Below are positions 1 to 11,477 of a stretch of 64,000 nt of DNA, piece by piece. A model generated the notes under the pieces. It saw nothing but the letters and a program-made list of their open reading frames with translations, had not been told where the DNA came from and did not search any database. The position numbers and the translations under genes were made by a program. Within the stretch, counting starts at the first letter, position 1. Each line of letters begins with the position of its first letter. The stretch lies in NCBI GenBank assembly GCA_022836615.1, contig MU405216.1, forward strand, positions 62,001 to 126,000. The letters run 5' to 3'. This DNA is from Annulohypoxylon bovei var. microspora (taxonomy: Eukaryota > Ascomycota > Sordariomycetes > Xylariales > Hypoxylaceae).

Positions 1-3000
1 CACGCCGAAGGCGGCAAACGCATGCACGTAGCTTTGCTCTTCGGAATTCTCGTCGAACAAGATTCTAGCATGTCGCATGATGATGCGATGCTGCCAATTA
101 GACCTATCTTTCTCGCGCAGATGGGTGAGCGTCTCGATGACGTACGGCTCCCAGTCTTCTAGCTCGTTGATGTCAACGCGTTCCCCATCCTGGACGGCGT
201 ACGGTTGACGCTGGAGTATGTCAGCTGCTTCTTGAGGCGCTATGTCTCCTCGCATTACGAGTTTGTGCAAGATCGACACGATCTTGTAGTGAGGTTCTAA
301 GATCGGGTCTTGGCCATGGCGCGGCTTCGGTAATGCAGCCACAACTTCGACCGCTCTTTCGAGAGCGCTGATGACGGTCTGCATCGTCGGTCGGTCTCGC
401 CTGTCTCTGTGGTCGAGGGAGGTTGGCGGTTTCTGGTACATCTTCCAGATGCACTTGGCCACCATGTATGGGTTCCTGTTGCGGCTGTTAGATGGTCTTC
501 CAGTGTAGCTATCGATTTGGAGTTCACTCACTGCCACTGTTTTGGCTTGACCTCCATAGCTTTCTTGAATAGCCTGGCTGCATACTTCCAAACTTTATAA
601 TCTTCCATCTGAGAATGGAGATCCTTAGATTCTACACCAGATTCGAGAATGATGAATCGTTTGTGCTCCGAGTGGTGGAACGGCTCCATCGCGAACGGTT
701 CACGGCTGGATGCGTACATCCGCATGCCAAATTTATGGTAGAGATCATGGATGTCGTCGACGCATTCCCCAAGTGCTTCGGGCGGCGCATTCCGAGACTG
801 TGATAGCGCGAGGGTGTAGCAGTGGATTGCGCTGCGCTGGTACTTAACGAGTTCGGCCCTCTCCTTGTTCATCTTGTCTGCGGTCCAGAGTACAGATTCG
901 TCGAGCTCGTAGTCGAAACATTCGGCGAGTCTGAACCAAGCATCCCACTGATCGGGTGTGAATTGCAGCTGCTGACGTAAGAACGTGGCACCGATACGAA
1001 GGTCGTCAGTAGCGCCTGGTGTCTGCCTCCTGTTGAGGTCCACGCCCTTGAACTTGGTGAATGCGATCATGCCTAAGAGAAAGAACCACCTGTGCTTGGC
1101 CAAGGCGCTGTCCGGAGTATTGACTGTAACTGCGTCGATCGATATATTACCTTTGAGAGCTTCGTATAAGCGGAGCGGCGGGATGGGTCTCTGCAGAGTT
1201 TGATTGAAAATTCGCAGATTCTGTATAAATTGTTGGTTCGACTTAGTTTGACCGATAGCCTGTTGCATATGTTCGATCGTTGTTTTCAGGTCCGACTTCA
1301 GCAGATCTTTCATGGGCATGCGGTTCGCAAGGACGGACACTCTCTCGACCAGGGCGGTCGTATTGCGTCGCTCGAGCTTCTCGGCAGGACATCCGTGGTC
1401 CTGTACCTCGCTGAGGCCGACGCCGATTTTCAATCCGTAAAGATCGTAGAGAACTTGGCCGAGATAATCTTCCCAGTTGTCTATGAGGTTCTGCTTCAAG
1501 AGTTCTACCCGCATCATCTTGAGGAAGATTTTGTTAGACGACTTGCAGAATTTTCTAAGACCCAAGACCTGATGGATTGCTGCTAAGTAGTCTGCGAGAT
1601 CGCCGTCTGGCGAGGTGAATCCCGCCTTATTCTGCGCGATACCAGCCTTTAGCATCGTATACAATAGAGACCAGTTCCTAACCTGCATCTCTCGAAGCTT
1701 AGTCAGGAAAGATTGGAAAGTTGCGCCGTTTGAAACATGCTGGTTCATGCCAACTCGGACCTCGTCTTCGTACATACAAGACACGTGTAGCATGCAGGAT
1801 AGTTTCACCAAGGCCGAGAGGCTTGAGCTGAGATGCTCGTCGTCTATAATATCAAAAGCCTTTGGATCGTTGAGTGCCATCGAGAGCGCTTGGACCAACA
1901 ATTCGTCAAGAAACTTGAGCATCTTCAGGAATAGAGGGCGGCGTGATTCGGCAGACATGGTCAAATAAGAGTCCTGCTCGAAATCGGCGATAACCATCTC
2001 GATGCTCTTCAGAAGGCATGAGAATTGCTTCGTCGTATAGTCGATGGCATTATAAGCCTCCCCCAGTCGCGTCCACAGAAATAATCTCAGTTCTGTGCTT
2101 GTGCCTAGCAAGAACTTCCAAAGATCCTGAAGACCCTGGTTCGCGGTCTGGGAGATGGGTAACCCGTCGTGGCCAGCTGTCGAAACCTCCGGGTCTTCAT
2201 CTACTGCCATGGCATCAGACGTCGTCGAAGTACCCGTTGCGACATAGACGGAGGAAGGATTGAGCACGGGTTCCAGGCTTTCGATTACAAAGATAGGGTC
2301 ACCAAGGTCGTTCTGGAATAGGCCGAGGAAGAAATCCATAGTCGTGAGCTTAGATATCTCCCTATCAGCTGCGTGGGCCGAGACTTCCGGCATAATCGCA
2401 TTGTTCGGAAGTCGTATGTCGACGGTTTCCCCTTCCTCGGCAAGCCTGTCGCGAAGACTCTTCCAGCATTGGAGAACGTGCTCTCTCGATACACCCTCTA
2501 TCAACGTAACAGAAAAGACAGCAGACCATAGGAAGCGTGCAGACAGGGAGGAGTCGGCACTCTCGGGGCGTTCGCGGCTCATCTGCGATGCAAAGGTGAA
2601 CCAGCGCCCTAATCTTCCTTTAGTTTCGACACGGATAGCAAAATCCACAGCGCTATTGGGATTTGTGATCCGCTCGTAGACGTCCAGATGCAGCTCAAAC
2701 AGCATTTGAACTATTTGGTCGACCATAGCGAATGTCCGAGCCGAATCCTCGGATGAACTAATATATTTGAGTTCATACTGCACACGATTCCAGATATCTT
2801 CATCGAGGTGACTGATCACTTGAACCACCGCAGTTTTCGTAGAATCCGACCACTTGCTCGTGAGATAAGTTTCACATACGTGACTAACCCACTCGAAAGC
2901 AACGTCCTGGATTGGTATCCAATTATCATTGACTTTCTGAGAAAAGGCTTTTAAGCCTTTCGTTTCATGGAACATAGGCGTCTCCGGTTTATTCTGGGAT

Positions 3001-4647
3001 CCGGGCTTTGAGTGTTCAAGAAAGGACGAGAAACCGATGGACGACGTGTCCTTCTTATTTAGAACCATCTTTGTACTCTCTTCGTTAAATTTGATTAGTG
3101 AATCGCGTAGATCGGTCATAGCCGGCCGTTCGAGTTTAGCAGTACGAGTAGATGACGCACAAGAGTCGAGAACTTCGGCTAGCCGGTCAAAAGTATCGCG
3201 ATCAGTAACACCCAAGTTTTCCACCATATTGCGCGTCATCTGGAAGAGATTCTGATCAGCGGCTTGGAATGGCTGCAATTGTGTGGCGTATTGCGTGTTT
3301 GTGTCCATAACCTCACCAGCAGTTTCTCGGCGTCGAATTCGCTTGCTCCTCTTCTGGTCCACCACTTCTTCATCAACTCCGTCGGGTAATCCCGCTGTAG
3401 ACTGTGATCGCTTTCGCGAGAGAACCGAGACACTGCGCTCAGCTCGCGTGTCTTCCATGGCGTTCCCTATATCAACGCCACATTCTTTCGTAGAATCGCT
3501 CTGGTCATCTTTGGACGGCGCTACCGGTCTGTTTTCTGGGACCGGCTGGACGGCAGAATTATCTTCGGGCAGCTCTGGCTTTGGCCTTTCAACGAGCATC
3601 TGGACATCATCTTGAGTGTCTGGTATTTCGGGGAGGTTCAGCGTCACGGCTTCCCCAGGTATACCTCCGGACGCGACCGAATGTACGAGCGACATGCCTA
3701 AATCGGCCCATGAAGCTACGGGAACTTTGATAATAAGACGTTGGAGTGTCTGCTGGCACACTGCCGCCGGGCGCTTTAGCGGCGCAGGTAAGACGGTAGG
3801 GTTCGGAAGGAATGGGAAAGGGTCAAGATGTTTCATGAGGCGGTCTGATATTGATTTCTTAAGGAAGGGTTTCATAATTGGATGCGATAGCGCCAGATTG
3901 TCGGATAGGACATTAAGTAATTTCTTCAGCTGTTCACCTGCGAACCCCTCCGCCAGGGAGGGCGGCTCAACTTCTTCGACGGCCGGATCATCGTCGAGCT
4001 CAATAGCAGCTTCGAGACAATATCGACTGATCCTGGTGCTGTTTAGAAATGCGGCAACACGTGCGGCTCTTCTCCAGAGCTCGGCATCTGATGGATCAAA
4101 GTCGAGGGCTGAACTAAATTCGTAAAGTGCCGTCTGAGCGCTTGCGAGCACGTTCTTGTCTTCCAGCACAACTCTCGCGTCTCCTCCTATCTTAGCTAAA
4201 TGTCTGATATTATCTAGAGCAAACTGGCCATGGTTTTTGTATGCAAGGTAGAGGGTCTGAGGCAGGCTGCTACCACTGCCGTCGATATCGCCTTGGGCGT
4301 CGTCGAGCGGTTGAGAAAACGGGATGTCGACGCCAAGATGACGATGATCTGACTGACGTTCAGCGCGCTCGAAATCGGTAGAGCTCTCAGGATATCGGAA
4401 GATATCTGATTCAAATAGCGATTCGTATGCTAGAATAGCATCTTCGTAATGTTTAGGACCTTGCGCATGGAGTTTTAGGGCTGTTTGGAAGAGCTTCAGC
4501 GCTTCATCGATTTGGATTTCGCGGGTATTATCGATCTCCTCGTCGATATTCTCTTCGGGCTCGGCATTTATCGAAGAGAAAGCTGGCTGCTTTTATGATT
4601 AGCCTTAAAGGATGTCTTCTAAACTAATTGGCCTAATATCGTACCAT
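1..4647 (-). CDS. HIR3: HIR histone chaperone complex subunit Hir3/CABIN1 (3' end off window)
   Basis: Hir3 is the large scaffold of the HIR complex, which deposits H3-H4 independently of replication and represses histone genes in the nucleus. Exons on the minus strand: 4647-4645, 4586-532 and 475 to beyond base 1. The visible part is 1,511 codons with no stop. Family members run to about 2,000 residues, so the C-terminus is missing only because the window ends. The N-terminus has TPR-like helices, including ALKLFQTALKLHAQGP and YLAYKNHGQFALDNI, followed by a charged, probably disordered stretch and further helical repeats. The start is unusual: ATG is the only coding content of exon 1 and is followed directly by GTACGA. 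Without that splice an in-frame TAA lies just upstream and no Met occurs nearby. The gene is divergent from the BUD7 gene. The family call rests on recognition of the N-terminal and internal sequence. Confidence 0.9.
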
Positions 4648-5668
4648 CTTGTCGACGTGTGTCTCTTACGCCACTTGCGCCTCTCGCGCTACATTCAATA
4701 GTTTTTACGAATGGATATATCGCATAATGATTTGGCGATTTAATACCAAGAGGATGGATGCTTTATCAATTATCAATTATCAATTACGAAAGATATGAAT
4801 TGTGGAAGTATGCAATTAGGTAGGTATCTACCTAGGTGTTTAATTGTCGGCGACGTATCAGTTTAAGTTGTGTTGGTTAGAGATAATCCAGTAGTGGCGT
4901 GCCTAGGAGCGCAGGGGCGTAGCTACCGCGTGGAAATTCTTGGAGACGCGAATCATCCATTAAAACTGAATCACAAGGCTGAAAGGAAGCAGGAGCCAAG
5001 TAACTTGCAGCCCTGGAGCTGTTAGGTATTACCCCATCAAACCAGCTTGTGGAAGGCCCCCACAATACCTAGGTAGCGCCCCGACATTAATGCAAGGCTA
5101 AGCCTGTAATAGTGGGTCATAAGGGAACCGGCAGGTACATACATCCATGGATGTGATATAATTCATTTTGACGCCTTGCCTTTTTAAGAATGGTTCTTCT
5201 AGCAAAGCATCAAAACCTCGATATAACAATTAAGATAAAGCTGTATCGAGGTATTGAATATCGTTATAGTCAACATAGGTATCGATGGCCTGTGCGTGTC
5301 AAACCTAAGAAATTAAGAAATTCGTCAATCCAGACATCATCCAAACACAAAGCTCCCCCCGTCTTTAGACCCCATCGTATCAAATCATATCAAGTCATAC
5401 TGCAGCTAGATTATACCTACCTATACCTAGATGGTATAGATAGATGTGCGCATCTAGCAGTTCGACGCGCAATTCTTCTCTCCGCAACTCCATCCACTCG
5501 TTTGATGCCTCTTATACTATGTTCCTATGAATTAGATCTGATCGTTCATAATAACCCGAGCAGGCTTCAAGATTAAAAGAACAGATTGCATATCTACATC
5601 AGGCGCTACAGCGGTCACATCGCCGATTATCTAGGTCTTCCTTCGAATCAAATTATCCTACCGCCGCG
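4648..5668. other. divergent promoter region HIR3/BUD7
   Basis: This 1.0-kb spacer lies between two divergently transcribed genes. It holds AT-rich sequence, a repeated TCAATTA run near 4767-4787 and a TACCTAGGTG-type spacer motif near 4817-4836. Short open frames here lack any recognisable protein features. Confidence 0.8.
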
Positions 5669-8013
5669 ATGCCTCCACCGGCGGTTCCAGAGTAAGATAT
5701 CCACTTCTTTCCAATTATCACCACCGCGTAGGTACCTAGTTCAGTTCCCAGTTAATGATTTTCATTAGGATCTCGGAGGAGATTTTACATGAATCAATCG
5801 ATGCCCGTACCGAGACCTTAGCATCGTTGCGCGAACTTGGCCCTCCCGATCTGGTTCATCTCCTGAAACAAAACCTCAGGAATACCGGGAAACAGGTACG
5901 CCGCCTACGCGAACCACCGCCGGAGAGCCAATGCTAAAAAGATATGTGCCCAGACAGGAGTATATCATCATGTTACCGGTGTCGATGCATCCTCGTCCGC
6001 CAGTCTTGCTGCCTATATCAACACCCTCACGTACAAGGAGCACGGCCAAGTCCCTACTCACAAGATCGTAGAAGGTCTATACTGCTGTTATAATGCCTTC
6101 TCCAGATTCGACATGCGCGTCCATGTCACCATCCCCGGCACTGTCGAGGCTTACTGCGTTGACGAGAGGGGGGAGAAGCGGAAGGCGACGGATGAACTAT
6201 GGCTCGAGACATACCTCTGCAGTGTTCTACGTGCTTATTCGTACGCCGACGACGGAAGCGGCGAGACCATTAGGAAGATAATGGGTGTCAGGCGCTTCAA
6301 CCCCGTCACCAATACCGAGACCGAGCATCGTTTTCTGAGCGCCGCCGAAAGTCTCTTCTTTAGAGGTGTGTACCTATGCACCTGACCAACGGGAGTCCTG
6401 CGGGTTCTGTGCTAATATTGTCTAGGATGGCAACTGGGCTCTGATTCTGTAGTTCAGGTCCCAAATAATGTATCGAACCACCTAACCGCAGGCCTCCTCA
6501 GATATTTCCACACGACGGGACGTTTTGCTTCTGCCATCAACCTCTTCGAGAAGCTGAGGACGCAGAACGTCGAAGTATCGTCCCTCCTTGCTAAGGTCTT
6601 ATTCATGGGCAACGAAGAAGTTCAGGGTGTGCGCATATTATACCAAGCGCTCAAGGACTCGCCGATGGACTATGTCATGCTAGACACGCAGGCCGACTTT
6701 CTGCTAAAGAAGGCATTGGCAGCTGAAACCCCAGCGCAGAAGGAGGAGAGACTCAAGATGGCCTTAGGCTGTGCTGATCGCAGCACCGTCGCTGCGCCGA
6801 GCGAATTCGGCACGTGGGCAAGATTGGCGCAAATCTACGTTGCCATGGAGGACTGGGAAAACGCGCTCACGATCCTGAACTCGTGTCCGATGTTTACTTA
6901 CCAGGATAAGGACGCCCCCGTTATGCCAGAACCGAAGGACGTCTACCTCCCTACCTTGCCCGAGACGCGCCTTGAAGAGATCGACAGCGAACCAGAATCC
7001 CGATATTCTGAGCAGGTAGACCCCAGCTTGCTCAGCCTCCGTGCCGCGTCATATCGCGGTACCTTCAAGTTAGCCTACAAGATCCTCACAGAGATGACGG
7101 CCAAGATTGGCTGGGACCAGCTCCTCAAAATCCGGAGTAATGTCTTCGTCATGGAAGATGAATATCGAACCGAGAAGCACGACAGCGTCTCGCATCCTCC
7201 GTCGACGAAGCGGAATCCAAGTACCGATGGATTACGCGGTACTCCGGAGCCTACGACCAATGGTGATCAGACCGACGAGGAGGATGAGGATGAGAAAGGT
7301 ACAGCCGACGCCGACTCGACGACGCCCACTTTAACGAATGGGCATGGCGAGGCGGCCAGTGTAGAGAAGCCAACCCATACTATTGATCCCGGCGAGGTTA
7401 AAGCAGACGGGGATACCGTAAGTGTAATTGTTTCGTGGGAACCGGAAATCAGTGCTGACGAAATCTACAGAGCGCCACTACTGACGAACATCTCTCACGC
7501 TTGAATAATAAGCGCTTATGCGAGAGGTGGTTGGATAGTCTCTTCATGGTGTTGTACGAGGATTTGCGTGTGTACACGATATGGAGAACGCAGATGGCGC
7601 AATACAGGGCACAGTCGATGCAGTACAAGAAGTCGGCTGAGGAATGGGAGATCCTCGGCGCCCTAGCGGAGCGTCTTCAGCATCACGACGAAGCAGTCGA
7701 GGCGTATAAGGCATGTCTTGCTGCACGATTCAGCCCTAAGGCGCTTTCCGGAATTTTACGAGCTTTCGAGAAGCAGAAGAACACGCGGGATACCGTAGCT
7801 GCCGTCATCCGCCTCGTGACCTGGCAGTACCGTTGGTATTCGGAGTTCTCTCCCGAACTCCTTCACACAATACGAGCATTGATCGAGGAAGAAGGCGCGG
7901 TCAAAGTTCGGTCCATCATTCAAGCGACAAGTCTACCGCAGAATGTGTTAGATTTAACTCACCACTACGCCGCGTTGTGCGCCACGTTTAGAAGCAGTGG
8001 TACAGATGGTTGA
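5669..8013 (+). CDS. BUD7: ChAPs family exomer subunit (Bud7/Bch1/Chs6 type)
   Basis: ChAPs proteins join Chs5 and Arf1 to form exomer, the trans-Golgi coat that carries cargo such as chitin synthase to the plasma membrane. Exons: 5669-5691, 5769-5895, 5954-6365, 6426-7417 and 7471-8013, giving 698 residues. The start was chosen because ATG-CCT-CCA followed by a GTAAGA donor joins in phase to the conserved ARTETLASLRELGPPDL stretch; a downstream ATG at 5755 lies inside that intron. Conserved blocks seen are GVDASSSASLAAYINTLTY, DELWLETYLCSVLRAYSY, a TPR-like middle, and the family's C-terminal RSSGTDG just before the stop. Between the halves is an acidic low-complexity insert (about residues 460-525) of the kind common in filamentous fungi. 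BUD7 is used as a family label; filamentous fungi usually have fewer ChAPs than yeast, so a one-to-one match to a yeast paralogue is not claimed. Confidence 0.88.
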
Positions 8014-8980
8014 GAAGTTGAAGAGGGAGGATAACCCTGGAGCTTCAAAGATGAAGTGATGCATCTGCATGATATCCATCTGTTTCTGCGTAATCGGCGT
8101 AAAAGACAAAACCAATTAATACAATATACTCGTGCTACGAAGTAGAATTGCGGGACATTAAAAATTCACCGATATTTCCCAGTTAGATGCTCCACACGTA
8201 GCACGCCTAGTATTTAGTTAAGCCGTCTAGGTCCTTTCAAACTGGAAGCACTTGAGATCTTAATGCGTTAATCTCGACTCGGGTTCGTCTGATTATGTAC
8301 TATCTACAACCCATACTAAGCTCCTAGGTAGTAACCTAACCTTCTAGGTACCATATGACACTCATAACCTGCGTCTATTTACAACACATACCTACCTAAA
8401 TGTACTATGTACCTGGATCCCTCCATGTTTACCATGGATTTCTCCAGTCTTTCTTATTCTTATCACATTTTGCCCAGCGTCCTCTTATCATATGTTTATC
8501 CATCCACCCATACCTATCAATTGTGTCATAGAACCCCCAAACGAGACAGCACCCAAGAAATATTCATGTATACAACATTATTCCATAGTAAAGAATATAA
8601 TGATGTAAAGATTCCCCTAGCAAAACAGAATACCAGAAAGAACATACCTACCTACCTAAGTAGTGATTCGCAACAATATAACTATCGCAATTCATTATAG
8701 CTTGACCACCCTTTCATTCCGAGTTAAGCGTCATATACTCTCACTGCCTACCTAGGTATACAGGATGTAAGTATCCTTATATGAGAATCACTGATACATA
8801 CACCGGCTCCCCCCGGCTCCCCTACATTAACATTAAGGGTTCCACTACATACCTATGTAGATCGTGCATAATCTTATCAATCTCATCAGTTTCAATGTTC
8901 AAATCGGAAGCGAGGGCGCGAAAGACTTCACATTACAAAACTTCCCGAGTGTTCCAGGCTGCTGGAGAGTAGTAGCCAAA
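8014..8980. other. spacer without recognised gene
   Basis: Just under 1 kb between BUD7 and the carrier gene. It contains several copies of the CTACCTACCTAGG-type motif (around 8310-8350, 8645-8660 and 8747-8760). No RNA gene or conserved protein was seen. Confidence 0.75.
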
Positions 8981-10128
8981 ATGAGCGGTAGTTCAAACCT
9001 CGATGTCATGCTGGTAAGAATTTCTCATACCTAATCCAATCCTTTTTTTTGTCTTTTTATATTCCTAAACTTCCCAAATCCCCTTTCATATGTCGTTACA
9101 GAGTTGAAAATCGAGGTCGTGTTCTAATATTTTCTTCTTTCCGTTGCTCCTAGGCTGGAGGCGGGGCAGCATTCATCGTGGACTTGATCATCTACCCATT
9201 GGACACTCTCAAAACCCGGCAGCAGAGTCGAGATTTCATCAATACTTTTGCCGACCCGACAACTAAAACGAAGTTGCCATCGAGACAACTCTTCAAGGGT
9301 CTATACCAAGGCCTTGGAATAGTCATAGTCGCCACGTTGCCAGCTGCGGGCACTTTCTTCACGACTTATGAAGCGGTGAAGTCCTTCATTAGCCGGCATG
9401 GCGTACCTTTGGGTCTCCCTCAACCCCTCATTCATTCGGGCGCGTCGGCCATCGCGGAATGTGCGTCGTGCTTAGTACTCACTCCATCCGAAGTCATCAA
9501 GCAAAATGCGCAGATGTTGCAGCAGCATTCTGGTGGTTTGCGCGGATCGGCTTCGCTTCAAGCCTTGAGGCAATTGGGCGGCGCAGGCGCGGGACCCAAG
9601 CTGCTCTCGGGATACACCGCCCTTGTAGCCAGGAATCTACCTTTCACGGCTATTCAGTTCCCTATTTTCGAATTCTTACGCGCGCGGATCTGGGGACGGC
9701 GGTCCGGTATGCCCCGGAATGGCATTGGATTCGATTCGAGAGAAAAGGATAGTTTACTTGAGACCGGCGTGATCACGGGGACGAGCGCGGGGTTGGCGGG
9801 CAGCTTCGCCGCTGTTGTGACGACGCCTATGGATGTTGTTAAGACACGGATGATGCTGTTAGCTGGAAATGATCGGGACGTGAAACAAGGTGCTCACGAC
9901 CGGATAGTCTCGCCACACGATGCGAGGAAATGCAATTCACAAGGTGGACTCGCTATAGCACGAGAGGTTATTGCGGAGAGGGGTATATCTGGGCTCTTTA
10001 GAGGAGCTGCTCTTCGGGCCGTCTGGACAGCAGTCGGCAGCGGCCTCTATTTAGGAACGTACGAAGTAGCAAAAGTTTGGCTCGCAAGGAGAAGGGGATA
10101 TGATATTGATGATGAAAGCCTCCTTTAA
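8981..10128 (+). CDS. mitochondrial carrier, SAM-carrier-like
   Basis: A member of the mitochondrial carrier family (SLC25), inner-membrane exchangers with three tandem repeats. Exons 8981-9013 and 9154-10128 give 335 residues, within the usual family range. The short first exon encodes 11 residues and is required, because the second exon opens directly with the conserved AGGGAA helix start and has no ATG. Three carrier signatures are visible: PLDTLKTR (from residue 26), PSEVIKQ in the second repeat and PMDVVKTR in the third. The combination of VDLIIYPLDTLKTR with SEVIKQNAQ is like the S-adenosylmethionine carrier branch (Pet8/SLC25A26), so SAM is the best substrate guess, but several fungal paralogues share this look. 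It is convergent with the secreted-protein gene, 103 bp away. Confidence 0.85.
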
Positions 10129-10231
10129 TAAGCACTAACCATAAATCTTCATCCATTCTCAGTCTTCTTTAAAATCTCGCAACAAATCTGGTCCTGCCTA
10201 TCATACATATACCTGGTAGACCCCTACCTAC

Positions 10232-11477
10232 CTAGGCATCATCCGAGGTATACACCATTCTAAATACCCCAGCAGTGTCGCCAGTACTTGACAATATGGG
10301 CTGACAGAAGTTGATTCCCTTAAGCACCACATCCTTCCCGTCCTTATCTTTGCCACAACCCACGTCGCCTTTCCAGCAGTTATACTGCGGCGTGAAGGAG
10401 TAGAATGCCAAGGTTCCCTGCAGCTGCCTATTCCCTTCTGTCGCCGTCGAGATATTAGCTACAGTCAGAGTAGTTCCAGTCTCGTCCATGAAGCTCTGCG
10501 CGACGTTCAGACTTATTCCCAGTTTCGACCTGTCTTCTACTAGAAAGTCGACTCCAGATTCGAAGCTCACCTGTTCGAACACCTCACGTTAGCGACTATC
10601 ATTATGGCTTTTACACGTAGGGTCATAGGGGCTATTCAATGCTCGACTTTGGCAAGCTATGATGGATAAGCAATGAACATACATCAAATCCTTCTTCGGT
10701 GGTCCAGGTATATGACTGAAAATGCGACACTGCTGTGCTAAATGATTGACTTTGGCTTATTGAATGCGTGCAAGCGGGCGGAACTTCGCAAGACTGCGAT
10801 CTGGTGATGCCTATCTGTGTGCCATCTTCAATGGTAGGCGTAGAAGAATACGTATTTAGGAGCGAACAGGTCGGGGCGTCACCATTCGCAGTATTCTTGG
10901 GCTTGGGTTGTTGCTTCTCGATCTCTGCGATAGCACAGTCATCGCGGCCGCAACAAAAACTGGCGATCAAGCTATCCTCGGGCTTTTCGCACCTCTCGTC
11001 AGCACGCTTTCACGGAAGATGGGATTCGGGGCAAGGGCGCGGCGCTGTTGGACTTACTCTTAGAGCCGAATAATAGCAACCCCTTCGAGATGCTCTCAGA
11101 ATCTCATCTCCGGGTAGCTTGTTGAGAACCTGCCATCCTCGCGGAGAATTCTTCATTAGAATTAACTGACAAGTCGGGTCCGGTTCCTCCACTTTCCACC
11201 ACACGACCTGAATTCCCGGTTCGTCTAAGGTGTGGTTCGTTTTTGCCGCCTCGGAGAATGTCAAATTGTCATAGTAGTGGCCTCCGGCATGGCTATTCCA
11301 ATCTTTGATAGAATAATCTGTGAGAAGTGTGCTGTCTGGCACTGGCACCCCGTCGCTCCAAACGTCAAGCTTCTGATCTTGACAATTGAAATCTCCGTAC
11401 GCCACGAAGCCCTTAGAGGCGGCTGAAAAGGCAGGATATAATAGGGCAAGAGAAAGAAGGTGTATTGAGGAAATCAT
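10232..11477 (-). CDS. secreted protein of unknown function, three exons
   Basis: I do not recognise a named family. Exons on the minus strand: 11477-11058, 10994-10683 and 10570-10232, all phase 0, giving 356 residues. The first exon starts with a clear signal peptide (hydrophobic core LLSLALLYPAFSA) and carries potential N-glycosylation sites NLT and NHT. The second exon is cysteine-rich (FCC, a CGRDDC pattern and further single Cys), suggesting disulfides. The third exon is rich in Ser/Thr and beta-prone, with a few more Cys, and ends in TSDDA. The third acceptor is ambiguous: an alternative 12 nt upstream would start that exon at 10582 and add four residues. The beta-rich end has a vague similarity to beta-pore-like secreted fungal domains, but that is only an impression. 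Likely extracellular. Confidence 0.72.

Noticed and set aside
5755..5768. ATG at 5755 as start of the ChAPs gene
   Set aside because: It lies just before a good acceptor (TTTTCATTAG); the upstream 23-nt exon with MPPPAVP and a GTAAGA donor joins in phase and better fits the family N-terminus.
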